DNA of 64,000 nt from Lepidodermella squamata (Eukaryota > Gastrotricha), in contig JBLDXI010000045.1 in assembly GCA_047495785.1 (NCBI GenBank), forward strand, positions 186,001 through 250,000, given 5' to 3'. The translations under genes were made by a program, and so were the position numbers. Positions 10,301 to 23,600 of the stretch are shown here, piece by piece; position 1 is the first letter of the stretch, and every line of letters starts with the position of its first letter. The notes under the pieces are model-generated. The model ran no database searches. It was not told the DNA's origin and saw only the letters and a program-made list of their open reading frames with translations.

Positions 10301-13300
10301 GCAGTTAAAAGGGAAGAATCGTTCGGCTTTAGTCCTAAAAAATGAAAGGAGCCTAGAATCTAGAATCTTCAGGAATCAAGAAAAATGGCTGTATTGATCA
10401 ATTCAATTATTATTAATTAATACATCGATAATTAGGCTGAAGTTCCAAGACTCCCTTATTAATTTTTTTCTAGCTTTGAGTAAGGATTGCGAAATTCGAA
10501 ATCGCTCAACTTTTTTCGATTTTTTTTCTAGAATTTCGAGGTGTCCATCCAAGTTTTTGGAAAGCGTCGTTTTGGGCCGAAAATAATTTGCATAAGATGA
10601 TAATGACAAATTTAGCGAGTTAAGCCGCAATGATTACAACCAGAAGTCATCCGAGCGTAAATGCAACGAAGAAAACAAACAAGCGAAACGGAAACCAGCA
10701 GCTGTCAGTATATCTTTTGTAACTTGGTAGCAATTTCGCAGCGTAAAAAGTCGCGATGATAGGCGCAGATCAGCTTCGCACGAGGGACGCGCGCAAATTC
10801 CGACGCCGCGTCGCCAATGATGGCGATAAGTAATGAAGATGATGAACCGAGTGGCTATAGTAGTCACTCCATCGCCGCGTGACTTTGTTGTTGATGTTGT
10901 TGTGACAAATTTACATGTATAAACATTGCAGTACCAGAAGAAAACTTGGTACCAACTCTAGTAGTTGTAGTGCTGCTACTTAAAAGCTACGCGCATCGAA
11001 TTCCGGCCGCTGATAAAATTTTTGAGGCGAGCCTCTCCGTTTTTCCGATCGCGCTCTATCTAGTACGCGTGTCGTCATATGAAAAGCGCGCAGCGTGAAC
11101 GCACTGAGACTGAGAATTACTTCCGAGGCGCGGAAATCGTCGACAAATTAATGCAGACGCGTACGGAAATTTGCGCTGCGAGTCGCCCGAAATCATTTGA
11201 TATACTACTATATTTATTAGCAGATGATGATAACAACTGCGAGGGTATAAACGAACAACGATGCGTCAAGGGCGCGTTTGCTTCGTTGCTTCCAAGTTGG
11301 TTTTGACACAAAAAGGGGCGTCACTTTGTTGATATTATGTAAAATTATTGAAGAAAGCTTCGTGTATAAAACGACGCTACCGAAATCCAGAACTGCCTTA
11401 AAAAGATACTATGCCGAAATCAAGCGGCGACAACGCCCTATCATCATCATGGCTAAAACACACACATAACAGCCGCCTATACATTAAACTGTCATTTTGG
11501 CACACAGGTTCGGCCAAGCGCGTGTTATCGCGCAAAATTTATGCGTCGCGCGGCGCGGCACATCAAAAAAGAGCGCGCCACCACCTTAAAAGAGCGCAAT
11601 ATATCGATAATAAAGGCAGCTGTTAGCCTCTATTACGGCCGATTAAGTAACCAAAATTTTTGCCGCAAAATGCCTGCAATAATAAGCACCTTTTTCTCAC
11701 CGCCTGCCCCTATGTCGCGTTTTGACACCATAAACAAACACGAAAAAAAGCGAGGTGAAAAATACTGGGAAAGATAGCTATCAGTGTTCAAGAAGCGTCG
11801 CTACGGCGAAGAAAAACAACGCACTCGAGTTGCGAAACAAATCGTTGAAATTTATCTCGCATTAATATGGCCCCTTGGCTTAGATGACACCATTTGCGTC
11901 TGTCGCCTCAAAACTTGCCGACAAAGCGCGATGCGAAAAGACAAGCGGACCGCGGGCATTTCGTCTCGTGCCCGCTGCATAGCTGCAGTAGTAGTAAATC
12001 TGAGCCTATACGAGAAACAAACAACGCATGTAACAACCGAACGCCGAAATGGTGTTGCACCCATGAACTTGCAATCCACCTCAAGCTCGCTGTCATTTCT
12101 CGGCGAATCGCAACAGATGCGCCGTATAAGAGTTAATAGGCAATTTAGCGCGCGCACCGACGGGTGCTAATTTGCGAACACAGCGATCGTCCATCTTTTT
12201 TGTCGTGATCAGACGCGTTATCAGCATGTTCATCGCTATAAAAGAGTAATAAACTGCAGATCGAATCTTCGCAAGACGTAAATACAGACGCGCCTCGCTG
12301 CGGGCGAGAAGAGGCGGATGAACGGTGTATGTATGCTGGCAAAAGGCCACCGTGAAAAGTAATATAACAACGGCAAAATAGCCGATTTTTCTATTAATAG
12401 TAAATTTCTGCGCCCGGTCAAGATTGTTGGCGTCGTTTCGCCCGGCCAAACAATAGCGACCCACGTGTTTTTATTAATAAATATTACGTATCATCATAAA
12501 AAGTAACCTATAAATAAATAAGTGGCAAATAATACGGGCTCGAGGTTTCTCGCTTCTCCACTTGAACGAGACTTTTCGAGCGCGAGAAAATTCCTCATAG
12601 CAACGGTTGGGAAAATTTAATGAGAGGTGAAGAATTTGCACATTTTCAGCCGTTCGTCGGGGTGCTAATGCCTACCTGCTCCAGGGTGGCTGCTGCTGGT
12701 TTCGTCAAACTTTTTCCTGTTCACACCTGGCGTGGTGTCCGTCCCTCTCGTTGATACAGGCGCGCGGTCACGTAGGCACGCAAAAATTGGGACGAGATCG
12801 TGAAGACAATCACAACAGCTGTCTGCGTCACCTTGCCCGCCTGACTGACTGGCGCCCGAACGAGTAAATTAACCTGTGTGAATGAAACGGGCACGCGCCC
12901 GGGTGTTAAGGCGACTTTGCGCACTATCGCGCGACGGATTATCGAAATTAAGGTGGGGCAATTCAAATTTAGGCCCGCGGCGGGAAGTTGCCTTTACAGT
13001 TGCCACGAGCGCTTAATTTCGAGTGGCCGTCGAAGAATGCTCTCGCGGGCGCTCTTGGCGGTCGTTTCCGAATAAACATTACCGGTGCGCCGTTTGGCGA
13101 GCGCGACTCTCAACTCGAGGGCCCTTCAGCTGCAAGGTGGATGCGGATAAGCTTTGAGCGGCAAACAAGCCGGGTAAACAAGTGGCAACGCGCCGTTGGT
13201 GGTATAGATACATGCGCGTAACGTTAATTAAGGGCGAGGATAACGCTGTACAGGCTCCACAGGAATCCGTTCCGTGTTCCGGTTAAAACACGCAGTTGTT

Positions 13301-14195
13301 TCGTTACGAAACGCCTCATCATCTCCATAAAACGCCATACACTCCATATCTTCTTATGTGTATTATCATCACCAGATGAGTAACAAATCTCTTCACTTTT
13401 ATTCGCCAAACATGTTGTAGTATCAAAGTCTATAATAATAATAACAGTAAACTGTAAAAAAGCAAGCAGCCGGGTCAACAGTAAAGGTAATAATACTAAA
13501 AAAATGAAGCGAATTGCATAAAACTGGTTCAGGTAAAGCAAATCGGTGGTCGTATCGATGGTCATGATTTGAACGAATTTTAGTGTCTGTGGTGTCATGT
13601 CATGTCAGAGAATCGATTCTGTTGTAAGATAAGACAAACAATTAGTTTATACAAGAAAATTGCACTAAAAATGGGTCATTATAATTATTATTAAAAAAAT
13701 CCGCCTTAATAATACGTTAATTATAAAAAAGCACAACAATGTGTTTGGATTAGAGCGTTAAATCAAACGGGGCCTTTAATCTAGACGTTTAATCACGCAA
13801 TTACCGTGACAAGGCGTCCGCAGAATAAGCTAGAAAAAATAACAACGGAAAATCTAATAATAGCAATGTAGTATGTAATCAAGTGCCGCCCACAATTATT
13901 AACAACTGCGGTTGTAAACAGCGGCTAGAATTAAATCTGCGCTTATAGGTGGCAATTCCGCGTTACCAACGAACCGCGTCAAAAACCAACGAGCGTGAAT
14001 GTTAGTGTAATAAAATCTACCATACGCGCTACTTGATAGAGTTACAAGCGTGTGCGGCCAATATGGCACCGAATTTCAATTAGCGGAAACTGGTTACATA
14101 TGTGTCTAGTCAATATTATACCGAAAAATACTGTTCACTTCCGAGCTGTTTCATTTCGCGGTCTAATTTGTCGACTGCGGTCACTTTCTATATAG
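7337..14195. other. long region without a convincing gene (upstream of KIF26)
   Basis: About 6.9 kb between the KIF26 start and the FRMD8 3' end. All open frames are short, have mixed composition and match no family I recognise. The region contains an alternating CG tract near 7889-7902, many small CG-rich patches and AT-rich simple stretches. As both neighbours are transcribed leftward, this is the 5' flank of the KIF26-like gene. Untranslated exons or regulatory elements are possible but I cannot point to one. Confidence 0.5.
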
Positions 14196-16214
14196 TTAAA
14201 CCCCAATGTAATTGAAAACAAAAATAACAGGCCGCCGTAAAAACGTGTCATCGTTACCTTTGCGGAAAGACGGCAGCCGCAAGCCCTTGTATTTATTTGT
14301 CCAAAACTGCTCCTCGCGCCTGCTGCTGTGTTGACTAGGCGGTTGACGCTGGGCGGACGCGTTCAACATTCGCGCTTTTTGTTCCGGCGCAGCGGCACGT
14401 CGCGTTTTCTCCTCGTGTAACATTGAAAACGTTTTTATAAGCGCATTCATTAGAACAACCTGTGTAAACAACAAAACCCGGTTTGAACACGTTTTCACTG
14501 TGATACGATATTTTCAAAATAAAACGGACAATTAAAATAGTATTTTTCAAAATCACCACGCAACGTTTTCTGAATATAAAAACTACCCAGAAATTCTATT
14601 CAACTATCATAAATAAGCTCTAGTAAATTCTCAAAAATTACCGGGGCTTAATAATTGAAAATAACGCAAAAAGAAATTTTTTCATTTAATTTCTAAATTT
14701 CGATTTGAATTATTGAAAAATAATTTCGTTGAAAATGCTGGAAAAGGCTTCACCACAAAATTTTATAAAAATATCTCCCAATTTTCAAGTTGCGCTAAAT
14801 TGATAGAAACAAACAAATTCATTCAGCAACTCTTGATGGAATTTTTCGTAATTTTTCGTAAGTTTCAGGTTCCCTTAAAATGACGACTGGTCACAGGCGC
14901 ATGAATAAATCAATTCCCAATTTAAGCTCAATTTTTCAACATTTTTTTCAATTTTCGGCGACGCTTTTACGATGAAATAAATAGATATAACCAACCTGCT
15001 TCGAGATCAAATGTATATCTCGCACGAGTACGAATTCGGTAGATTTTTCGTCAGGTGTGGGCGACGAAGCGGCAGACCCACCCTTGTGTTGCCGCGTTGA
15101 AAATTTCAAATGCAACGAGCCCGTTTTGTCGTCAAGATACGGCGTCATGTAGCGGTAACTCAGCGCCGTCATCAGCGACATGTCGGCCTCTTTCAACACG
15201 CAAACACCATAGCTGTTAATTGCAACCATCACATCAACATCGTTACACCCGTACAAGCGGCCAAGAAGGCGCAGTTTTGCTGAGTAAAATGCAGATGCGT
15301 AAATTGGCAGTTCCGAGCATATCGATAGATAGCGCTGCTGACACTCTGCGTCAGTGAAAGAGCCTAGCGATCAAATAAAACCGTTATTTTTTTTCAACAC
15401 CTCGATGAAATTTTGACAAACCATAAGGACCGTTTGTCACTTGTTGATGAGCCCGGCGTGCGTTTTCAATAAATTTTGTTCGGACTGACTGAGCGCATGG
15501 GCCTGTAGCGAAATACTTCCACCAAGAACTGCCAGCTGAGGTATTGTTCCAACTTATAATATGATCCGGGTACAATAGATGAATTCGTTCTTCGTAAAAC
15601 GCTTCGTCATGAGATTCTTCGTTATATCGGCCGTATTCGATTGTAGCTCGAAGACCAGCTAATTCGTGGTATTTGAAAGGATCGCCACTCACAACGCGGC
15701 TACATAAGATATTTTGAGCAGCTTCAGCATACAGCAAATGCCGCGCATTTTTCGAAAAATCAGGGCGGCATATGAGCTGAAAAAAATTGCAATAAAATTT
15801 CGAAATATTTTTCAAGGCACCAACCATTTTTTCTTTTTCAATTGGGTAAAATACATTACGGCGAAACACAACAACTGGAATTTCATCGAGCAGGCCGCCG
15901 GAGCTCCAAATTGCGTTATTATCTTTTTCGGAAGACAGCATCTCGCCATGCTTTTCGACCAGCCCGCCCCATTGACTTAATACTTGGCAGACCACGTGGT
16001 GAGGTTTCAATTGCAGCTCCAAACTTGGCGACATGATCCAGATTGCGAACAGATTTCGAGCTTCTTCGCCGAGTTCCAAATCTTCAACAACGAATGACAC
16101 CATTTCATCTGCAGTGGCCGTGTGAACGCCGCCAACGACCTGAAGGCGCAGCAGTGATTTATCGGCCAACATCAACCGGAATTCTTCAACGGTCGGGTAT
16201 CCTAATTGAGTCAT
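14196..16214 (-). CDS. FRMD8: FERM domain-containing protein 8 homologue
   Basis: Three exons (15401-16214, 14996-15363, 14196-14459) join in phase to 481 aa; human FRMD8 is about 464 aa. The N-terminal lobe has the diagnostic FAIWIMSPSLELQLKPHH segment followed by FRRNVFYP, both direct counterparts of FRMD8. The third lobe contains CSELPIYASAFYSAKLR and IHLISKQ, and the last exon VVLMNALIKTF, the closing helix of the FERM fold. FRMD8 (iTAP; Drosophila Bili) stabilises the iRhom-ADAM17 sheddase complex and modulates Wnt/LRP6 signalling at the membrane. The first intron is only 37 bp with a weak donor (GAG|GTGTTG), so that junction is the least certain. A possible donor AAG|GTAACG within the last exon would give a different C-terminus. 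A splice-acceptor-like TTTTTTCTAG lies 17 nt upstream of the ATG. Confidence 0.85.
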
Positions 16215-16642
16215 TTTTGAACCAAATACCCTAGAAAAAACACAATTTACGTTTAATACTGTCGTTTTATTTGAGATTTAATGCAGTGCTATTTGCTGGG
16301 TATAAATAAATAAACTGTAAAAGAAAAAATTGAAAATTCTTGGTATAATTTAGCAATAAGTCAACTATATAGATCTGAAGAGATACCGCGAGATGCACAA
16401 TAAAATAGCCCGTGGAAGAAGTGCTACTCAAAAATTGTAGGTCGTAACAAAAACAATGCGTTGAGAATTGCCGCGCTTATTGCTGCAACATATATTTTCA
16501 TATCATAGATATTAATATAAATAGCACAACCGTAAAACCGTATAGCGAGTAACAGATTTGTTGCGTTTTTTCGCACATTGTCAAGAGAATTTTCGGCGCC
16601 GTACTTGAGCAAACAATCAGAGTCGTGACTGCCTTACGTAAG
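16215..16642. other. LPGAT1-FRMD8 intergenic region
   Basis: A 428-bp spacer between two minus-strand genes. Read on the minus strand it holds an AATAAA-type signal (near 16266-16271) that could end the LPGAT1 transcript. About 33 nt later comes a strong acceptor, TTTTTTCTAG (AG at 16233-16232), just before the FRMD8 start. This order resembles intercistronic spacers in trans-spliced operons, but that is inference. Confidence 0.4.
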
Positions 16643-18014
16643 TCACTGGCTTGCCACAGGCGAGCGGTACATTCGAACAAAGAATAAAAATAAGTATCTC
16701 AAACTGAGAGCGAAGGCGAACGATAGAAAGACGTAGGAAGCCATGAAGAAAAGGTGGAGCTTAGCATAATACTTCCATGTGTAATGCAGAACAGATCTAC
16801 CATTGAATTTTTTAACACCACAAACTGCGCTGGAGTCGGAATTTTCAGGAAAACGACCGGTTTTATAAAAAGTATCTAACATTGCTTCTTTCTCGTAGAA
16901 AAGCCCATACATCCATTTTTGGAGTTCGGCTTCGTCATGGAATGGAATGTCGGAATAGCGGTACACCCGGTAAAGCATGTGCACTTCCATCACTGGACGA
17001 GGGCGGCCCAAGAAGACATCGCCGAGCGTCGGGAAGGGTTGATTGGGTGGATAGGCCATTGTTATATCAATCAGCCATTTGGGGGCAGCATTAACTAGAA
17101 GTGAAAAATAAGTTTTAAAGCAAGCAAAATCTTGATAAGAAAACGAAAACTAACCATCAGGACAATCTCTAAAAGCATTATAAGCAGCGTTAAGACATCC
17201 GAATCTAGGCAGAGTCACGTGCTGAAGCTTCGGGAATCCTTTCTCAGTACAATATCTGAAGTAGATAGAGATGTAGAATTTAAGACAAAAACAGGGTTTT
17301 TCTTCTTACTTCTCGTTAGTTTTACGGCGCTGCTCTAGAAAACCGCCTTCTGGGTAGAATACCAGCCATCTTCGGTTGCGGCGATGGAAGACATCTTTGA
17401 TATGCGATGTTAGGCGTAACGTTTCTCGCTCTCGAAACTCTTTGCCCTATAAAGTGAAACGGTTACCGTAATTTCTTTATGAAATGTTTCCCACTTACTG
17501 GTTTTATGAAGAAATCTCCGTGGCAATAAGCAACCCAGCCAAGGAATGTCTTCAAATAACTTCGATCCATAATCCACATCATATTCTCAGTTACTTCAGG
17601 CGTATTGACAAATTTATGCATAAATACTGGAACGTCGGCACTGTCCAAATGGTTGGATATAACGATAGCTCTATCTCCAGCCAGAGTGCTGATATCAACA
17701 CCTTCTTCAAAAACTGAAATAAAGCGTACTTTAATGAAGGAATTACGATCATAATGAGGCAAGTTACCTTCGTACCCAGTCGCAACAAACCAACAGGAGA
17801 CAAACGATAGCAGCCACTTGTAGAGCTTCGCTTCAACCCGCAAATATAAAGCGTTGAAGCAGTTTCGTGTGCTGCATATACAGAGTAGCACTGAGAGTAG
17901 TTTTATGGTCGCCAGGATGGAAAAATAAGTCATCAAACAGCATGAAATGCCGATAACCACCCAGGTAAATCTGCATACCGCCCGGAATACCTCATATAAC
18001 TTGAGGGTAAACAT
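16643..18014 (-). CDS. LPGAT1: LPGAT1-like lysophospholipid acyltransferase
   Basis: Five exons (17768-18014, 17499-17713, 17310-17446, 17155-17255, 16643-17094) join in phase to 383 aa; human LPGAT1 is 370 aa. The catalytic HX4D motif is NHLDSAD (His104, Asp109). It is followed by MMWIMD and HGDFFIK, and the acyl-acceptor motif appears as YPEGGFL (about 185-191), the variant typical of LPGAT1. Later come VTLPRFG and WLIDITMAYP, again as in the family. There is an N-terminal hydrophobic stretch at about residues 15-45 and a C-terminal membrane segment. Family enzymes acylate lysophosphatidylglycerol or lysophosphatidylethanolamine with acyl-CoA at the endoplasmic reticulum. A splice-acceptor-like GATTTTAG directly abuts the ATG, so a 5' exon or spliced leader is likely joined there. 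Confidence 0.88.
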
Positions 18015-18192
18015 CTAAAATCAAAGCAATCATATTAAAATCGTGCTGAAACCTCGAGTCACAGAAACAATATCTGGAAACCGAGAAATAACGAATCACA
18101 CGAGATTCCTGAAACAACTATATGGACTTCCTAGGAGCACTAGTCATGACCTTCTGTCCCTATAAATCTGCCTCACGCTCATAGATGCTGCT
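18015..18192. promoter_or_regulatory. LPGAT1 5' flank
   Basis: Short spacer upstream of the minus-strand LPGAT1 gene. A polypyrimidine-AG acceptor read on the minus strand touches the LPGAT1 start codon. No TATA box or other definite promoter element was recognised. Confidence 0.3.
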
Positions 18193-20068
18193 ATGGTTTC
18201 GAGCGTGGCTGGCATGCTCCATGCCTATACAACCCTGAGATCGGTCTCCCATTTTCTGCAGAAAGTCGATGAGACACCCAACGTCAAGCGCGAGGCTCTG
18301 CTTGAAGGACTGATCAACCTGACAAAAATATCACGATGGCATAGCGTCGAGGAATTTTCGACTGCCTGGCTCGCTGCTGGGGTTTACCGCGATGTTCCAG
18401 ATCATGGTTGTGAGGCGCATTATCGTATCGGGCCGCTGAGCGATCTCAAGCTTCAAGCTGTTACTCGATGGATGTCTTGTAATGAGTCTACGATCAGCGG
18501 TTCTGCTAATGAGGCGAGAACCGAGAACTATCCGAACGTTTGTTATTCGATTAATCCGTAATCTGAAGGCATGTCCGGCCAATGTGTCGCTGTGGATAAA
18601 AAACCGCGAAAAATTACCACCCTAAGTTATTTGCGCATCAATTGGGTCGTAGGTGTGTGGTGTGCGACACAAAGGAATATCTGCGAAAAGGAGAATATCT
18701 GGACCGCCCGATCAAAAAAGAAGAGAATTTTGAGTGAAATGAAATGGAAAATTTATGGCCAGTTCCTAAAAAAAATATGAGCGAACGGATATGATTGTAG
18801 TCAACATGCAATAGCAGTTTTTTCTAATTTGAAATTTGAAATTACTTGATTGAGATTTTACCGGTTCAGTCTACTCTTATCGGTGGTGTGCAACACACCC
18901 AAGGGAAGCTCGGGCAGTACCGCGTCCAGAATTTTGTGAACGCCAAGGCAGATCTAATCGAGCGTGTTTCCATCCCAAGATCGTTTTTCTCTAACGGTTC
19001 CAAATGTACTCAACTTCTGCTAGGCGCGACTCGCCCCTTACGCCCACATTTGGTCCACTGTATTGACGAATTTCGGCAACATGGTAGCAGGGCGGTCGTG
19101 AGCTAGTTGTCGGTAAGGGCAACCATTGATCGGTTCCGAGATCTCAGGAAGATTCCCAACACCTGCGACGCCAAGCTTCGGAATGCCGGGGCTCACCACA
19201 CTCTTCCGTCTTCAGCACACTTCGTTCGGCTTTGAAATAAAGCATGCGACAAGCGTGCAGCGTGAAGGGCATGAAAACTGCACCCTGTCGAGCGTGTGCA
19301 GCATGCTCGCACCATCTATCAACTTCGGATGTCCAAAAATTGGTTCATTCTTTGGTTTGCAATTCACCAGTTGCTGAAAGCTGCAAGTTCCTCAATCCTC
19401 AATCCTCAACTGTAAGTTGTGTTTCTCCTCTATGCACATTCAGTGCGTGCAGGTTTCAGCAAGCTCCAAGCTCTTTCTCTCTTCTGAACTCAGTTTTGCC
19501 TCAAGCATCAAGCCAGTAATAGGCGTGAGTCATGAGCCTAAGATACGTCGCAATTATGGCGATGAAAACGCAAACCAAGTCGAAGGCCATCTGACAAACA
19601 AATCGGACGTGGTGCCGGTCAGCGAACCCGACTTAACTCTCACTCCGGTCATCCAGCTTGCCCCAAGTTCCTCGCTGGAGATGGCGAAGCCGGCCTTCTT
19701 CGGCAACCCGGCCCGCAAAGTCGACCTACTTTGGACAATCACGGCCACACACGATCCTTCAAAGACGAAGCCCGGTGAAGAAGAAGCAGCTGGCAAAAAG
19801 GTAGCATGAGATTTTAGCATAGTGATGCATGAGCGTACAGTTGACTATCAACGTTTGGGATGGCTTTTCCACCATGGTAGACAGAAAAGAGAAGCGGGCG
19901 TGCACCATCAAGCTGTTGCTGAACGAATGGTTGCTACAGCGGCTTGAAAACGTCCCGATCGAGCCTGAAATGACTACGGACTTTGTCACCCTGAAAACTG
20001 TCCCAACTGAAGTCAGCAGCCTTTTTGTCTCAATCTATATTTTTTATTTTTATTTTTTGAAATAAAGC
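18193..20068 (+). pseudogene. coding-like but broken open frames, unknown family
   Basis: This stretch is richer in GC and in open plus-strand frames than neighbouring spacers. It has frames at 18193-18561, 18846-19106, 19417-19809 and 19829-20065, in three different reading phases and separated by stops. The frame ending at 19809 includes ARKVDLLWTITATHDPSK; the next holds a leucine-rich segment, KLLLNEWLLQRLENVPIEPE. I do not recognise a family. It could be a decayed gene, a transposon relic, or a real multi-exon gene whose splice sites I failed to find. No consistent joined reading was obtained, so no product is proposed. Confidence 0.25.
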
Positions 20069-20651
20069 TGATCGCAGTCTCCTGCGATAATAAAACAATT
20101 TTTAATCATATTTAATATAAATTAGAAAAATTAATACCAAGGTCGAATAATTTTAAATAACTTTTTGGCGCGCTTCTTTATGCGGGATTGTCAGTTTTTT
20201 GCGGCTCTTATCGCAACGCATCGAACCTCCCAGCCCGAAGTGGGGGTTGCGGATTGCGAACGGCATGAGAGTGGAGAAGGGGGGTTAAAGAATTTGCTGG
20301 GAAAGAATCTTGCCCCGAGAAAAAATAATTGGGCAGTGAACCCGATTTGAAGCATTTCTAGGCTATTTCTGGCAAATAAATCCTTGAAAATCATGGCGTT
20401 AGCTGCAGCTCGAATGGTTGCTGTGTGATTTTTCTGCAACATCAGCTTTTTTTTAGTAGCGTCTTCCAATTTCGTTGGTAGAAGTGCTCTCTCAGAGGGC
20501 TCACTCTCAGATAGAAACGGCTTTAAGTGTTTCACTCCACATATCCATTAGTTGGCTGCCCCGGCTTCTCCCCTGGCTGTGTTACCCTAGTGCCGTCCTT
20601 GCCCTTGATTCAGTGATTATGGATATAACGGAATACTATTGTAAAATCTAG
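20069..20651. other. spacer upstream of SETDB1
   Basis: A 583-bp spacer. A minus-strand open frame at 20191-20535 (114 codons) includes LPTKLEDATKKKLMLQKNHT; its composition is weakly protein-like but no family is recognised, so it is not called. The 3' edge is a splice-acceptor-like AATCTAG that ends exactly at the SETDB1 ATG. Confidence 0.35.
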
Positions 20652-23600
20652 ATGACTGTTCGTAATTCAGACTCATTTGTTACGCTGGCCCAAGAAGACT
20701 TGGAGCAATTCCTGCAGGATGTTGATTGCTTGGATCTTGTTCGAAGGCTTCGAGAAGATGGTCTCTCTACCTGCATTTCTATTCCATCCGGTGAAACTTT
20801 TACCACGATATGTGAAAAGATGCGGCAAGTTGCGTTCAGTGCGGCCGTGCGTGATCGGATTATGAAGCATTTGACGGAGAAGGTTGAAGCTGTGATTATG
20901 ACGAATCGCATGTCTCTAGCTCTCGCGTGGCTTGGCGTTCTCATCGACGAGGCTCGCACAACGGAGAATCTCCAACGGTTTGTTGATGAGCGACGGCCTA
21001 AATTTCAAGGAATATTTTGTTTCTATATTAGAAAGGCTCTATTGGACGATTTCTTGAAGCAATACTTTGAGCACGCTGACAAGCTAAAAGACGAAACGAG
21101 AGTAATTTACAGCAATAATTGCAAATGGTCTAGCTTTAATCCGCCCGTTTATTTAGGATGACAGCGAAACAGCAGTGCTAGCCACGGCTCTGAAGATGTC
21201 AGCAGATGATGTCCCAAACGCAACAGCTGCTTTATCTTTTTTTCCTCAAATTCGTGACCTTTATCGTGACTGCCCTGATAAAGATCCATCGATCCAAGCC
21301 GATTACAATGTCGATGAATCTGTGTGGATTCAACAGTTGTTAACGTGTGGCAAGAATAATGGTGTTGATTTATATCCTTGGGCTGATGCTATGGAGATGT
21401 CGGCTGCTCAGATAAAGCAACTGATACTTCAGAAGCAAGTTGCTCTCATGAAGGAGTAAGTTATTACAGTGTTGCGAGAGTTGCTTGATGGACTAATTTT
21501 TAATTCTAGATGTAAAGTAAGCGTGGATCCGCCGAGGGCACCCAGCACGGAATTACCATCAGTCCCCGCCTCGTTTTACAGCACTAACCACTTGATGCCA
21601 GGCGTCAAACAGCCTACTGATCTACCAGTCGCCCAAGTTTTCAAAGGTGACCAAGTCTACTTGCCCGATCAACGTGGAGCTAACCACCCTTGGAAATTGT
21701 GGACGGTGATGCAGGTGAACAGAAATAAATTGTCATTGTTCGACCCGAACAAACCAGCGATGAAAATGGATTCGACGATAGAAGCCGTCGCGTCCTTCAA
21801 AAATGCGGCTGAAGAGGGAATTTGGTTTCCCGTTGGAACCCTTGTAGTTGGTTCGTTCGCTGCATATTAATGAATGACCCTGAACGAAATCATGTTTTGT
21901 TATGTTGATAGCATGGTGTGATAATGGCCAGAATACTACACCATTCGGTTTTGCTGACAATTATTATCAAGGAATAGTGTTGGAAAGTCCATGCGCATGG
22001 AACCGTTTCCGATACTTGGTGTATTTCGAAAAAGGCGAGCCACCAGCCTACGTTCGGCCTGACTTCGTTTGTCGTAGATTGAAGCAATGTTTGTTGTTTC
22101 TGCATTTTATGGTCATTTTTCTTATTTTGCTTTATTTAGTTGAAAATAACGTCGACCAGCTTACCGAGCTGTACGATCCAAAAGGCGAATTGCAAGAATT
22201 TTTCCAGCTTTTACCTCGCCGTCCATTTATCATGGCGGATGTTGGCCAAGCCTTGTCTTGTAGTTGCTTCAGCGGAATGTGCACAGTTACCGTCGAAGAA
22301 ATCGACTGCAGTCTTTTCAGGATTCAATACCAGCATCCGAAAGTTCTGCCTCCCGAATGGATATTTCGAGCTAGCAAACGATTCGAATTGATGGCTCATT
22401 TCTTAGTTAGTTCAAGTCAATTTTTGTGAAAACTAATGTAACTGTATGCGAAATATAGGTAACTGATCGGCAAGAAAACGGCAGTTTAGCCGAACCATCT
22501 CGTCGCCCACACCGTTTCAACTCATCAGCCACTGTTGAAGTCGCTAACTGGGAAGATATCGGCCCTGTTGTTGGCCCAGCCGAAGACAAGAAATTGTTGT
22601 CGAACGACGACACTTTTTCTCGAACTCGAGATATTAACAAGAAGCATAAACCGGTCGCAAGGAAGTCGACTATATCCGGCCTTGTCAACCACGGCAGGCG
22701 TAGAAAGCGAGCGAAATCACCCCCAGCAGTTCGATCGGCTGAAGAATTACAGGGTGTCTTGGTTAACGAAGAAGTCTCCAGTCGACGTGGTGGACGCCCG
22801 GAAGCTAGAGCTGCCTTGTAAAATTTTTTGGCGATTTGTTACCTACCATGACTATTTTTTTGTATTTTGTCAGTGTTCAGCATATTTGCTCGGATAAATG
22901 CGTTGCCGATGAAGCAAGTTTCTTCGCGAATCCTGATCCTTTGCGAAACCGGAATCCGTTGACTATCCCGTTTTTATGCGGGTGGACGCGTCTTCCATCT
23001 CCGAGCTCTAACCAATCGATCGTTTATTACGCGCCATGTGGAAGAGCTTTGAAAAACGCGGCCGAAGTCGACTGGGCTCTTGTCAATGAATATAAAAGCC
23101 GGTTGACTATTGACATGTTCTCTTTCGAGAGGGATGTGGACATTATCAAGCGATTTGAAACGACTGCGGTATTTATTGTTTTATTTTGAATTGTTCAGGC
23201 TCATTTGATTTATTTCTATTTTAGCCGAAGAAACTGGTCAGCGATATGAGTAATGGCGAGGAGAAGCACCAACCACTGCTTATGGTTAACAAGTTTTCTG
23301 AAGAAGTTCTCGACGGATTCCAGTACTCAAATAAGTGTGATTTATCGAATAACATCCCTCCTGATGCGTTTGAGACCGATTTTCTGGTCGGTTGCGACTG
23401 CACGGACGGGTGCCGCGATCCAACCAAATGTTTTTGCCGCCGCTTGACTGCAACATCTGCCGCCAAGCCGGACGGAAATGTTGGTTACGACTTCAAACGG
23501 CTGTTGAAATCCGTTCCCACTGGGTAAAATTTGCCTGCGAAATGTTCAATTTCGATTCTAATTAACTATTTTTTTTTAGAATTTATGAATGCAATTCCAA

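Noticed and set aside
11784-12170. 128-codon plus-strand frame
   Set aside because: It has no domain, its composition is like random CG-rich DNA, and an equally long frame exists on the opposite strand.
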